In this document: piece after piece, positions 43,493-51,462 of the stretch
How the letters are laid out: each line of letters begins with the position of its first letter
Position numbering within the stretch: position 1 is the first letter of the stretch
Source of the DNA: Dokdonella_A sp044227025
GTDB taxonomy: Bacteria > Pseudomonadota > Gammaproteobacteria > Xanthomonadales > Rhodanobacteraceae
Direction: 5' to 3'
DNA length: 64,000 nucleotides
NCBI RefSeq assembly: GCF_044227025.1
Contig: NZ_JBGAFX010000006.1
Location: 1-64,000 of the forward strand
Notes under the pieces: generated by a model
Told to the model about the DNA's origin: nothing
Seen by the model: the letters and a program-made list of their open reading frames with translations, nothing else
The model's database searches: none
Made by a program: the position numbers and the translations under genes

Positions 43493-43960
43493 TCACAACG
43501 CCTTCTGGTACGGATAACCCTGCAGCACACCGAACAGCACCTCGGCGTTCCCGCATGACCGGTAGCCGAGCGCTTCATAGAACGCACACGCAAGCCATGT
43601 GCTGTGCAGGTGCAGCCGCCGCACTTCCCACGCACGCGCATGCGTTTCGAGCGACGCATGGATCGCCGTGCCGATGCCCTGGCGCTGCATGCCGGGCGCA
43701 GTGAAGAACAGGCGGATCTCGCCGCTGCGATGGAGCATGCCGACACCGACGAGACGCCCGCGGACGAGGGCGACGACGGTATGGTTGTCCGGATCGGCAA
43801 GCCAGGTACGGAAATGTGCCGGCGTCTTGTTCGACAGCCAGCGAGCCAGCGTGTCCGCATCGTTCTGGTGGTCGGCGACGCAACCTTGCGTGATCGACGC
43901 GCGCACGACCGCGATGACCGCGTCGCTGTCGTCGGCAAGGGCAGGTCGGGTGACAGGCAT
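43493..43960 (-). CDS. GNAT-family N-acetyltransferase
   Basis: A 155-residue GNAT protein. It has an N-terminal strand-helix (ADDSDAVIAVVRASITQG), beta4 VALVRGRLVGVGMLHRSG, motif A IRLFFTAPGMQRQGIGTAIH with the Q/RxxGxG/A acetyl-CoA loop, and motif B HLHSTWLACAFYEALGYRSC. Acetylates an unknown amine in the cytoplasm. Its start lies 20 bp from a copy of the 26-bp element in the spacer. It converges with the zinc-ribbon gene. Confidence 0.85.
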   Translation of the reverse strand: MPVTRPALADDSDAVIAVVRASITQGCVADHQNDADTLARWLSNKTPAHFRTWLADPDNHTVVALVRGRLVGVGMLHRSGEIRLFFTAPGMQRQGIGTAIHASLETHARAWEVRRLHLHSTWLACAFYEALGYRSCGNAEVLFGVLQGYPYQKAL

Positions 43961-43980
43961 CGAAGCGATCCTCGAACAAA

Positions 43981-44006
43981 GGCGACGGAGTAATTATCCG
44001 TTTGAA
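43981..44006 (+). repeat. 26-bp hairpin element, copy at 44.0 kb
   Basis: GGCG then ACGGAGTAATTATCCGTTTG and AA. Immediately upstream, on the other strand, of the GNAT gene and 28 bp before a thioredoxin remnant that starts with GTG. Confidence 0.85.
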
Positions 44007-44034
44007 TTTCGGCATCTGGGATGTGCTCCGAGCC

Positions 44035-44145
44035 GTGACCAATCCCACCTCCGTCGCCACCACCGACACCACCTTCGTCACCGATGTCCTGCAGTCGCCG
44101 ACACCCGTGCTCGTCAACTTTCGGGGCGAATGGTGCGGGCCATGC
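44035..44145 (+). pseudogene. Thioredoxin remnant ending at the CGPC motif
   Basis: Starts with GTG and reads TNPTSVATTDTTFVTDVLQS, PTPVLVNFRGEWCGPC, in close parallel to the copy at 36751. The 30 bp before it also match that copy (CTGGGATGTGCTCCGAGCC here, CTGAGATGAGCTCCGAGCC there), which shows the duplicated unit runs from the 26-bp element into the gene. After CGPC the sequence is unrelated. It shows where the lost start codon of the 36.7-kb copy should be. Confidence 0.75.
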
Positions 44146-44351
44146 GGCTCGACGCTGGTCGCGACCCCGACGCCGCCCGCCGCCAAGGCGCAGGACTTCT
44201 TCGGTAGCCATGTCGCCGTCGGCCATTCGCGGATGTGTCCGGCATCCGCACATGCTGGCCGCGTCCAATCGGGAAGTGGCGGGATGCACGCGAGTGCGAG
44301 GATGTTCGCCGCGATCGCTCGCAGCGCCGCCGGCACGGGCCGGCGACACCG

Positions 44352-44801
44352 CTACAGGTCGACGCCGCCGACCGCCTGCCACGCGCCGTCGTCGAACACG
44401 TACGCGTCGACGTACTGCACCGTCTTCTCGACGCCGTCCTTGCCGGTCACGCGCATCGTCGAGTACGCGGTGGCGTGGTCGCCGTCGACGACGACGCGGG
44501 TCGCGAGCGCGGGCACCGGCGTGTCCTTGCCGGCATTCCCGGCGACGCGCTGCAGCAGGTCGGCCTTGCTGCGCACGCGGTCGTCGCGCGCGACGATCAC
44601 GCCATAGCCGGGCGAGAGCAGGCAATCGAGGAAGGCGACGTCGCCGTGGTATTCGGCAGCGAGCCAGCCGCGCTCGATGCGCTGGATCGTGTCGGCATCG
44701 CGGCGTTGCGGCGCGACGCGCGCGGCGCTGCAGTCGCGCGCCTGCGCCGGCACGGCAGCGAGCAGGCAGAATGCGCAGGCGAGAATAGCGTGGGAATTCA
44801 T
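44352..44801 (-). CDS. Exported NTF2-like (SnoaL/DUF4440) protein
   Basis: A 149-residue protein with a signal peptide (AILACAFCLLAAVPAQA). The NTF2-like cone fold follows: DADTIQRIERGWLAAEYHGD, FLDCLLSPGYGVIVARDDRV, then ATRVVVDGDHATAYSTMRVT and VDAYVFDDGAWQAVGGVDL. Members of this fold bind small ligands or act as isomerases or inhibitors; the role here is open. It lies downstream of the beta-helix gene on the same strand. Confidence 0.75.
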   Translation of the reverse strand: MNSHAILACAFCLLAAVPAQARDCSAARVAPQRRDADTIQRIERGWLAAEYHGDVAFLDCLLSPGYGVIVARDDRVRSKADLLQRVAGNAGKDTPVPALATRVVVDGDHATAYSTMRVTGKDGVEKTVQYVDAYVFDDGAWQAVGGVDL

Positions 44802-45039
44802 GGGGACCTCGAGCGTCGGCGGAAGGGGCGTACGGGTACGGGATGCGCGAGCGCGCCGAAGCGTCGCGTCATAAGGGGGTCAGAGTGCCTTGTCGCGACG
44901 GATCGTCGGGGTGGCAGGCTTGGGAGTAGGTTCGCTGATCTCTTGTTTGGACCGTCGTCAGCAGTCCCGATGATCGTCGTCGCGGCCTGCATGCTCGACA
45001 GGGCGAGGGGAGAGGGATAGAGGTTCAGTTTCCCCGGCT

Positions 45040-46251
45040 CTAGTCGAAACCGCTCGCGAAAATCCGATCCGGGTCGAACTCGAACGCGCCGATATCGCAC
45101 CGCGTCCCCATCGGGCGCGGGGCGCCGCGCTGGTCGGTTCCGCTGCACGTCGCGGCGTTGACGATGACGGCGTCGATGGCCGGACTTCCGGGCAGCAAGG
45201 CGTACGTGATCGTCCCGCCGCCGAAATCGCCGAGGCCGCCGAGGTGCGGATCGAGGTTCTGGCGATCGTTGAGCGCGGCGGAGTTGGCGAAACACGAGGT
45301 GTCGGTGCCGATGTTGTCGCCGGCCGAGACGATCGCCGTGCCGTTGCAGTCGCCGACGACGATCGTGCGGCTCACGGTGGCGGTACCGAGGTTGCTGATG
45401 GCGCCGCCGCCGCCCAAGCCGACGTTGGCGGCGAAGGTACTGCTGTCGACGATGAGCGAGCCGGTACTTTCAATCGCGCCGCCGGTGCCGTTTGCATCGC
45501 TGGCATTGCCGCTGAACGTGCTGGCCTTCACGGTCGCGTTGCCGAAGCTGAGGATCGCGCCGCCGCGTCCGGCAGAGCCCGCGCCGTCCGACACATTGGA
45601 GACGAATGCACTGTCGTTCACGACCAGCGTTCCGCCGGCCGGGATGTAGATCCCTGCGCCGCCGACGCCGGCACCGTTGCCGAAGAAATTGCTGCGGTTG
45701 ACGGTGACGTGCGCACTTGCGCTTCCGCTGATCGCTCCGCCGAAGTTCGCGCGGGTGTTCTGGCGGAACGTCGAGTCGTTCACCGTCAGCGTGCCGCTGC
45801 TGATCAGGCTTCCGCTGTTGTTGGCCATCACGACATGGTCCAGCGTGAGCGTGCCATTGTTGATGAGCGCGTTTGCGCCCGCGGCGCTTATCTGCAGGCC
45901 ACTGATCGTGAGGGTGTGCCCGCCCGCGACCGTCAGCATGAAGAAATTGGGATCGAAATTTCCGTCGAGGACTAGGTTGTCGCTGCCGGGGCCGACGATC
46001 GTCACGTCCTTGTCGAGGGTGAGTCCGAAATTGAACGTGATCGTCGACGGATGGGGGAGGTCGAAGTCGATGATGTCACCGTCCTGTGCCGTGAGCACCG
46101 CGTGGCTCAGCGTTTCGCCTTCGAAGCTCGCCAGGATGTTGCTCGTCACCGTGATCGTCCGGGCGCACACCGGCGCACCGCAGGCCAGTGCGACCAAGGC
46201 GCCGGCACAGGTCAGGTGGCGCCCCATGCGGTGCGCAAATGAAGTGACCAT
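45040..46251 (-). CDS. Exported beta-helix protein with GFD tail
   Basis: A 403-residue protein. Signal peptide (LTCAGALVALACGAPVCA). The body is short beta-helix repeats rich in Asn, Gly, Ser and Thr (NNGTLTLDHVVMANNSGS, GGAISGSASAHVTVNRSNFF, GGAIESTGSLIVDSSTFAAN), as in polymorphic outer-membrane or adhesin-type proteins. It ends GSPAIDAVIVNAATC, then RCDIGAFEFDPDRIFASGFD with the shared tail at the extreme C terminus. I chose the second of two close ATGs (46251) because GGAGAACGAC lies just before it; the other is 46263. Surface role inferred. Confidence 0.75.
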   Translation of the reverse strand: MVTSFAHRMGRHLTCAGALVALACGAPVCARTITVTSNILASFEGETLSHAVLTAQDGDIIDFDLPHPSTITFNFGLTLDKDVTIVGPGSDNLVLDGNFDPNFFMLTVAGGHTLTISGLQISAAGANALINNGTLTLDHVVMANNSGSLISSGTLTVNDSTFRQNTRANFGGAISGSASAHVTVNRSNFFGNGAGVGGAGIYIPAGGTLVVNDSAFVSNVSDGAGSAGRGGAILSFGNATVKASTFSGNASDANGTGGAIESTGSLIVDSSTFAANVGLGGGGAISNLGTATVSRTIVVGDCNGTAIVSAGDNIGTDTSCFANSAALNDRQNLDPHLGGLGDFGGGTITYALLPGSPAIDAVIVNAATCSGTDQRGAPRPMGTRCDIGAFEFDPDRIFASGFD

Positions 46252-46365
46252 GTCGTTCTCCATCGGGCGGTTGAACGGTGTCTTTCGGTTCAGACGATGG
46301 AGCGGTGCGATGGCTGCCATCGCGAAAGCGGACAGGGGTCAGTTTGATTCTCTGGAATGCCGTCG

Positions 46366-46430
46366 ATGAGTGCAGAACACGTCTTCGCCACCCCGACACG
46401 ACCTTCTTCACCACGTCCTGCAACTTTCAG
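46366..46430 (+). pseudogene. Thioredoxin leader remnant upstream of the TonB-like gene
   Basis: ATGAGTGCAGAACACGTCTT reads MSAEHVFAT, the thioredoxin leader. Small deletions follow, but ACACGACCTTCTTCACC and GTCCTGCAA still track the DNA of the other copies. The preceding GGACAGGGGTCAGTTTGATT is not the 26-bp element but may be a related end. The open frame runs to 46560, 31 bp before the TonB-like start. It is the only gene-like feature in the 46252-46591 spacer. Confidence 0.5.
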
Positions 46431-46591
46431 TTCGCTAGAATGTCGTATCCGGCTCGAACGCGCGATGATACTCGCGATCGACTCCCGTCGCGGGCTCAAT
46501 GATCCAGCCCCGTCATTTCCGCCTGACCCTGTCTCCAGACCCGCCCCGGAAGAATCATGAAAGCCCGCCGCGTCCATCCCTCCACGGCGGC

Positions 46592-47440
46592 ATGAGCAGG
46601 ACGTCGCACCGGGCCATCCATGGGCCTCGGGACCGGACCGATCGCGTGCATCGCGCACTGGCTGCGCTGGTGTCGGTGCTGCTGCATGCGCTGCTCCTGG
46701 TGGTGATGATGCGCGATCCGCCGATCACGACGGCCACGCAACAGGCCCGAGCGGGCAGCAGCGGAATGCGCGTGACGCTCCTCGACCAGACGCTCCCGCC
46801 ATCGCCCGCCGAGCCGGTGCCACCCGTGCACAAGCGCGCACGCCCGAACAAGCCGAAGGCGCCGCGTGCGATCGAGCGCCCGCCGCCGATACCTATCGAT
46901 CAGGCCACCGTGCCGATGCCTGCCGAGGTGGCCGACACCACCGATCCCGCGGACATACCACCCGACACCGCGCCCGAACCGAGCGCCGCGCCGCGCGACA
47001 CCGCGAAGGTCGCTCGCCCTGCGCACGTGTGGGGACAACCGCCCGGCATGAGCGCCCCGGATGACAACGCCATCGCGAGTGCGGCATTGGCCGCCAAGCT
47101 CGGCAGCAACCGCGGGCGCAGCGACACGGCGCCGCCGCCGGTCGGACCTGACATGGGAGTCGATGGCTTCCAGGTGTTCTACGAGCTCGCCAACGAAACC
47201 CGTTTGCGCGCCTGGCGCGCGCAAGGCATGACCGAACTCTTCCTGCCGATGCCCGGCTCGCTGCGGCTCATGGTCTGCCCGCTGGAGGTCGCACTGCGAC
47301 GTGGCTCGAGCGCCTGTCGCATGGTCGACCCGGACTCACCGCAACTCAAGGTCATCGGCGACGCGCGCGACGTCATCAACATACGGCGCGTCTACCACCT
47401 CGGCGACGTGGTCTGGAGCGGACCGGGTCCGTATCGGTAA
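46592..47440 (+). CDS. TonB-like protein, membrane anchor plus proline-rich linker
   Basis: A 282-residue protein with TonB layout. A short basic cytoplasmic end precedes one hydrophobic helix (ALAALVSVLLHALLLVVMM). A Pro-rich periplasmic spacer follows (PPSPAEPVPPVHKRARPNKP, IERPPPIPIDQATVPMPAEV), then a C-terminal folded part of about 110 residues (GVDGFQVFYELANETRLRAW, LRLMVCPLEVALRRGSSACR). The C-terminal part is not a clear TonB domain, so it may link the inner membrane to another envelope partner. No exbB/exbD is nearby. An ATG 93 bp upstream in frame is an alternative start. Confidence 0.6.
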   Translation: MSRTSHRAIHGPRDRTDRVHRALAALVSVLLHALLLVVMMRDPPITTATQQARAGSSGMRVTLLDQTLPPSPAEPVPPVHKRARPNKPKAPRAIERPPPIPIDQATVPMPAEVADTTDPADIPPDTAPEPSAAPRDTAKVARPAHVWGQPPGMSAPDDNAIASAALAAKLGSNRGRSDTAPPPVGPDMGVDGFQVFYELANETRLRAWRAQGMTELFLPMPGSLRLMVCPLEVALRRGSSACRMVDPDSPQLKVIGDARDVINIRRVYHLGDVVWSGPGPYR

Positions 47441-47500
47441 GCATGGATCTGCGCAGGGATGCGTGCTTGCACGGCCGGATGCGTCCCGGCAGACTGGATC

Positions 47501-47575
47501 GGCGGGGTAGAGCAGTGGCAGCTCGCTAGCTTAACCCGCTGGAGGTCGGTGGTTCGATTCCACTCCCCGCTACCA
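47501..47575 (+). tRNA. tRNA-like gene, anticodon AAC by position
   Basis: A 75-nt cloverleaf. Acceptor stem 47501-47507 pairs with 47565-47571 (one G-U), D-arm GAGC/GCTC, anticodon stem CTAGC/GCTGG with loop TTAACCC, variable AGGTC, T-arm GGTGG/CCACT with loop TTCGATT, and encoded ACCA. By position the anticodon is AAC (valine GUU), with C at position 37 where a purine is usual. Bacteria normally read valine with GAC and TAC. The D-arm and stem pattern resembles initiator or phage Met tRNAs. It may be functional, recoded or decaying. Confidence 0.7.
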
Positions 47576-47628
47576 CGGGGTCCAGTCCCTGGACCTCGCC
47601 CTCGACCTGGAGGTGTTGGGTTATTCCA

Positions 47629-47730
47629 TTGCCCGTTGCTCTTCCTGCACTGACTGACTACGGCCTTGTCGGCATGGTGATCGTGGTGTGCTGGGTTGCC
47701 ATCCGGCACCTGCGCAGCTCGTCCCGCTGA
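47629..47730 (+). CDS. Possible 33-residue membrane microprotein
   Basis: From a TTG at 47629 the frame reads PVALPALTDYGLVGMVIVVC then WVAIRHLRSSSR. It has one hydrophobic helix and a basic end. GGAGGTG lies 15 bp upstream. It sits between the tRNA and a strong hairpin. No relative recognised; could be a fragment. Confidence 0.25.
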   Translation: MPVALPALTDYGLVGMVIVVCWVAIRHLRSSSR

Positions 47731-47745
47731 AACGCCGATCACGAA

Positions 47746-47775
47746 GGAAGGCGGCGCTTCACGGCGCCGCCTTCC
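47746..47775. terminator. Strong 12-bp hairpin after the tRNA
   Basis: GGAAGGCGGCGC, loop TTCACG, GCGCCGCCTTCC. A perfect stem without a T-run, 170 bp after the tRNA. Could end tRNA transcription or be a REP-like hairpin. Confidence 0.45.
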
Positions 47776-47885
47776 AACAGTGACGGGCCGCAGAAGGGAA
47801 CAGTGGTTTGGTACATTTTTCAGAGATGCCTCAGCGCGTGGGCACCACCCGACACGCCTTCGGCACCATGGAACGGTCCTCCACC

Positions 47886-48443
47886 ATGCACAGCCAATCC
47901 GTCGCGCTCTACCTGCTGATCGTCGCGTGCGAGGTTGCGTTCTGGCTGATCCTGCTGCTCAGCCTCGTCGTGCGCTACCTGCTGCGCCGGGAGAAAGCCA
48001 GCCGCTGGTTGCTGTGGTCGCTGCCGGCGGTGGATGCGCTGTTGTTCACTGCCGCGACGCTCGACCTCAAGTCGGGTACGCCGGCCACCACGGCCCACGG
48101 CCTCGCGGCGGCGTACGTCGGATTCACGCTCGCGTTCGGGTCGCTCGCGGTGCGCTGGGCCGATGCGCATTTCGCGCATCGCTTCGCCGCGGGAGCGGTG
48201 CCTGCGAAGGCGCCGTCCACGGGATGGAAGGCGGTGCGCTACGAATTCGAGCTGTGGCTGCGTTGCATTGTCGCGTGGGTCATCGCGCTCGTGTTGCTGA
48301 CCGGCCTCATCGCGTTCATTGGCGACGATGCGATCACCAGGCCGCTGCGTGCCTGGTATGCCATCGGCGCCGGTTCGACCGCGCTCTGGTTCGTCTTCGG
48401 CCCGGTGTGGAGCCTGGTGTTCTTTCGCCGCGAAGCGCGCTGA
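47886..48443 (+). CDS. Four-helix membrane protein of unknown function
   Basis: A 185-residue protein with about four to five membrane helices (ALYLLIVACEVAFWLILLLS, WLLWSLPAVDALLFTAATLD, GLAAAYVGFTLAFGSLAV, IVAWVIALVLLTGLIAFIG, IGAGSTALWFVFGPVWSLVF). No motif I can name. ATGs at 47868 and 47826 lie upstream in frame; the latter gives MPQRVGTTRHAFGTMERS, which resembles the thioredoxin leader, so the true start may lie within a fused leader. GGGAACAGTGGTTTGGTACA lies just before it. Confidence 0.65.
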   Translation: MHSQSVALYLLIVACEVAFWLILLLSLVVRYLLRREKASRWLLWSLPAVDALLFTAATLDLKSGTPATTAHGLAAAYVGFTLAFGSLAVRWADAHFAHRFAAGAVPAKAPSTGWKAVRYEFELWLRCIVAWVIALVLLTGLIAFIGDDAITRPLRAWYAIGAGSTALWFVFGPVWSLVFFRREAR

Positions 48444-48501
48444 CGCACATCGCCCATGCTTGTTTCGTTTCCGCGGCCGCAATCCACCGTGGACACGTCG
48501 A

Positions 48502-48531
48502 GTGGGCGGAGGCGTCGTCGCCTCCGCCCAC
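48502..48531. terminator. 13-bp hairpin between convergent genes
   Basis: GTGGGCGGAGGCG, loop TCGT, CGCCTCCGCCCAC. A perfect stem centred in the 95-bp gap between the membrane protein and the delta-60 repeat gene. Probably a shared bidirectional terminator, though no T-run is present. Confidence 0.6.
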
Positions 48532-48538
48532 GCGTCGC

Positions 48539-49900
48539 TCAATTGTCCTGCGGGCTGCTGCCGAAGCGGTCGGCGAAGATCAGGTCGTTCTCGAGGCGCG
48601 CCACGCCGAAGTCGTAGTCGGTGTTGCTGCCGCTCGCCTGGACCGAACCGGCCAGCACGGGTTTGCCGTACTGCAGGGCGAGCACGGCGCCGTAGTCGTA
48701 GTTGCCGGGCATCTGGAAATCGATCTCGCGGTAACCCTGCAGCAGATTGAAGCTGCCGAGATCGAGGCTGCCATTGGCGTTGTAGCGCCCGACCAGCAGC
48801 GACGAGCCGGTGAACCCGGTCTTCTGCAGCGTGCCGGCGACCAGCAGCTTGCCGTCGGATTGCTTGACGATCTTGGTCAGCTGCACCGATTCGCCGGCGT
48901 TGATCGTGGCGTAGCCGTTGCCGTTGGCCCAGCTCGTGTCGTAGTCGCCGAACTGGTTGACGCGCGTGAGCACACCGCGGTACTTGCCGTTCTGCAGCAC
49001 GCCACCGACGGCGAGGATGCGCAGGCTGGGACCGTTGTCCAGCACCACGTCGCGATAGAACGCCTGGCCGTTGGCATCGGCGAGGTAGTCGATCTTGTCG
49101 TTCAGGTGTGCGCCCGTGCCGAAGTTTACCCAAGCGCTGAACGCGCCGAGGCGCGGGCTGCCTTCTTCCTTGGCATCGCCGACCACCTGGATGACATCGG
49201 AGTCGAGCACGCCCGCATGCAGGTTCACCTCGTGCAATCCATCCTGGATCCAGTGGCGCTTGCCGCCGGGGCCGAACACGACGTCGGGCGTGCCATCGGA
49301 ATGGATGATCGCGACGGCCGCCTCGATCACCCCGTTGGCGGCGGCCGCCGAGCCGATCAGCGCGATGCGGCCGTCATCGAGCAGCACGATGTCGCGCGCA
49401 GTGTCCTGCAGCGTGCCGCCGAGATCGAAGGCGAGCGTGATGCAAGGCAGGCCGGTGTTGCCGAACTGCGCCACGCCGGCGTTGCGCAGGCGGCACACGG
49501 TGAAGTCGGTGTTGTCGCCCGCGATGCGGCGTGTTCCGGCGACGAGGATGTCGCCGTTCGCGGCGAACGCGGCGGCCGCGGCCTTGATGTTGAGCGTCGG
49601 GCCGACGTAGTGGCCATTGTTGCCGAAGCCGGTGTCGAGCTGGCCGTTGGCAAGCAGGTGCACGAGGGCGATGCGCGTTTGCCCGCCGGCGATGTCGGTG
49701 GTGCCGACCAGATACAGGGAACCGTCGGGCGCCACCAGCGTTTCGGCCACGGCGTCGCCGTTGCCGCCGCCACCGTTGATCGACACCACGTTGTGGCCGG
49801 TCGAGAAGATGCCGAACGACGTGTCGACGTCGCTGTCCGCGGCGGTCGCGAGCGTGCTCGCCGCCAGCGCGGTGCAGAAAAGAGCGTTGCGGAAGAACAT
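48539..49900 (-). CDS. Exported delta-60-repeat propeller protein with GF tail
   Basis: A 453-residue protein with a signal peptide (MFFRNALFCTALAASTLATA). The body is delta-60-type repeats: SLYLVGTTDIAGGQTRIALV, GQLDTGFGNNGHY, ILVAGTRRIAGDNTDFTVCR, KLLVAGTLQKTGFTGSSLLV. Each repeat couples a strand with a D-xx-FG-xxG turn, as in seven-bladed propeller-like exported proteins. It ends ARLENDLIFADRFGSSPQDN, a variant of the shared tail with R for the first G and ten residues after F. Function unknown; probably secreted or on the surface. Confidence 0.75.
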   Translation of the reverse strand: MFFRNALFCTALAASTLATAADSDVDTSFGIFSTGHNVVSINGGGGNGDAVAETLVAPDGSLYLVGTTDIAGGQTRIALVHLLANGQLDTGFGNNGHYVGPTLNIKAAAAAFAANGDILVAGTRRIAGDNTDFTVCRLRNAGVAQFGNTGLPCITLAFDLGGTLQDTARDIVLLDDGRIALIGSAAAANGVIEAAVAIIHSDGTPDVVFGPGGKRHWIQDGLHEVNLHAGVLDSDVIQVVGDAKEEGSPRLGAFSAWVNFGTGAHLNDKIDYLADANGQAFYRDVVLDNGPSLRILAVGGVLQNGKYRGVLTRVNQFGDYDTSWANGNGYATINAGESVQLTKIVKQSDGKLLVAGTLQKTGFTGSSLLVGRYNANGSLDLGSFNLLQGYREIDFQMPGNYDYGAVLALQYGKPVLAGSVQASGSNTDYDFGVARLENDLIFADRFGSSPQDN

Positions 49901-50159
49901 GACAGGCCTCGCAGAGTGAACGCCACGACGGGCGTCTCACAGCTGCATACGCCAGATCGACTGGCCAGGGATCATCCGGCTTGCCTGGGACGGAGCAACT
50001 GTCTTGTGTTCAGGCGGCCCGCAGGTGCAAGGCGCTTGCGCCGCCGCTCCAACACCGCGGAGCAATATGGAGAGCGCCGGCGCACTCCGGCGCCGGCGCA
50101 ATCATCCATGCGATGGGAGCCTCGTCAGTCGTGTCGTCCGGCGGGTGGCGTACGCATCG

Positions 50160-51254
50160 TCACGGGCACGGCGGATAGCCGAGCCTGCCGCAGATCACGA
50201 TCTGCTGCGGCTGCTGGTAGTAGTCGGTGAAGTCGCCGTTCGCGGCCATCGCACCGGGCTGCGCCAGGGTCTGGTAGCCGCCGAGCACGTTCTGCTGCAG
50301 CTTGATCGGGTTCGCACCCGTGAAGGCGCCGCAGTTGACGGTCGAGTTCGGCGTATAGGTGGACGCCCAGCACACGTTGCCGAACGAGACCGTGCCGAAC
50401 TTCGCGAGCGGACGCGGGTAGAGGCCGGAGGTCGGTGCTTCCACGATCCACTCGGTCGACGCGCCAGGCGCAGGCGTATTCGGCACGTAGAACTGTACGC
50501 AGACGCCGCTGCTGAGGTTGCAGATGCCCATCTCCGCCTGCAGCGTGTTCGACAGCCACAGCGACACCGTGCCGACCGAATCGCCGGCATGCGCGGTCAG
50601 CGAGTTGATGCGGATCTCGCCATTCGTGTCGCTTGGGCCGTTCACGACTTCGTACCAGTGGTAGTACGTCTTGACCGTGCCGTTGATCTGCAGCGCGGTA
50701 CCGGACTGGATCAGCGGGTCGGACGTGCTCGCGCCGAAGCCGCCGCCGATGCCGGCCCACACCGAAGCGGCGTAGCCGTTGGTGGAATAGCCCGGCGTCG
50801 GATTGCTGACGGTGGGCACGATGTAGGTCGCCTGTACGAAGCGCGCGGTGTGGTTGAACTGGTAACCCGACCAGTTCGAGGACGTGTAGTTCGTGTTCAC
50901 GCTCTGCACGCCGGGCGCGTCCTTGGCGTCGCTCCCGGCCGGGATCAGTGCATGCGTGCGACCGGTGCGCTCGCAGTCGATGCTCGACAGCCAGCGCACG
51001 CGATGCTGTGCGGCGAGGGCGTAGAACGAACGGGCCGGCGCGGGCATGTCGGCGGCGTCGCTCGCGAACTGCGTGCCCGGCTGGGGCGTCTGCAGCACGG
51101 CGCCACCGCAATTGGTGGTGGCGAAGGTCAGTGCGTGTTCCAGGCGCGTCGTTTCGGGCAGCAACGCGTCGGGCGCGCCGGTGGCTGCCATTGCCACGGG
51201 CGCGGCGGTGACTGCGAAGGCGGTGGCGATTGCGAATGATCGAAGCGGTTTCAT
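50160..51254 (-). CDS. G1-family (eqolisin) glutamic endopeptidase
   Basis: A 364-residue exported peptidase. Signal peptide at 1-23 (FAIATAFAVTAAPVAMA), a propeptide of about 90 residues, then the G1 domain: SVNTNYTSSNWSGYQF, ARFVQATYIVPTVSNPTPGY, VWAGIGGGFGASTSDPLIQS with the catalytic Gln in LIQSGT, TYYHWYEVVNGPSDTNG, and STEWIVEAPTSG with the catalytic Glu. G1 peptidases work at acid pH and are better known in fungi. GGAGATCC precedes the ATG. A 235-residue exported protein is encoded upstream on the same strand. A GC hairpin lies 70-90 bp downstream. Confidence 0.82.
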   Translation of the reverse strand: MKPLRSFAIATAFAVTAAPVAMAATGAPDALLPETTRLEHALTFATTNCGGAVLQTPQPGTQFASDAADMPAPARSFYALAAQHRVRWLSSIDCERTGRTHALIPAGSDAKDAPGVQSVNTNYTSSNWSGYQFNHTARFVQATYIVPTVSNPTPGYSTNGYAASVWAGIGGGFGASTSDPLIQSGTALQINGTVKTYYHWYEVVNGPSDTNGEIRINSLTAHAGDSVGTVSLWLSNTLQAEMGICNLSSGVCVQFYVPNTPAPGASTEWIVEAPTSGLYPRPLAKFGTVSFGNVCWASTYTPNSTVNCGAFTGANPIKLQQNVLGGYQTLAQPGAMAANGDFTDYYQQPQQIVICGRLGYPPCP

Positions 51255-51343
51255 GGTGGATCTCCGTTCAAGGGCTGCGTCATTGGAGTGGTCCATGGAA
51301 TGCGCGAGGTGGTCGCGCCCATGGGTGCTGCAAGCATGCGAAG

Positions 51344-51363
51344 GGCCTCGCATGTGCGAGGCC
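51344..51363. terminator. Hairpin between the 235-aa gene and the G1 peptidase
   Basis: A 9-bp stem GGCCTCGCA/TGCGAGGCC with a 2-nt spacer. About 100 bp after the upstream gene on its strand. No T-run. It may separate the two transcripts. Confidence 0.4.
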
Positions 51364-51462
51364 GCCCGGATGACCGGGGTTCCCTCGCCGCCGTCCGCGC
51401 GAGACGACGACGAGAACGGCAACGCGCCGTCCTCGTCCCCGGTCGGCCTCCGGCCGGATGGA

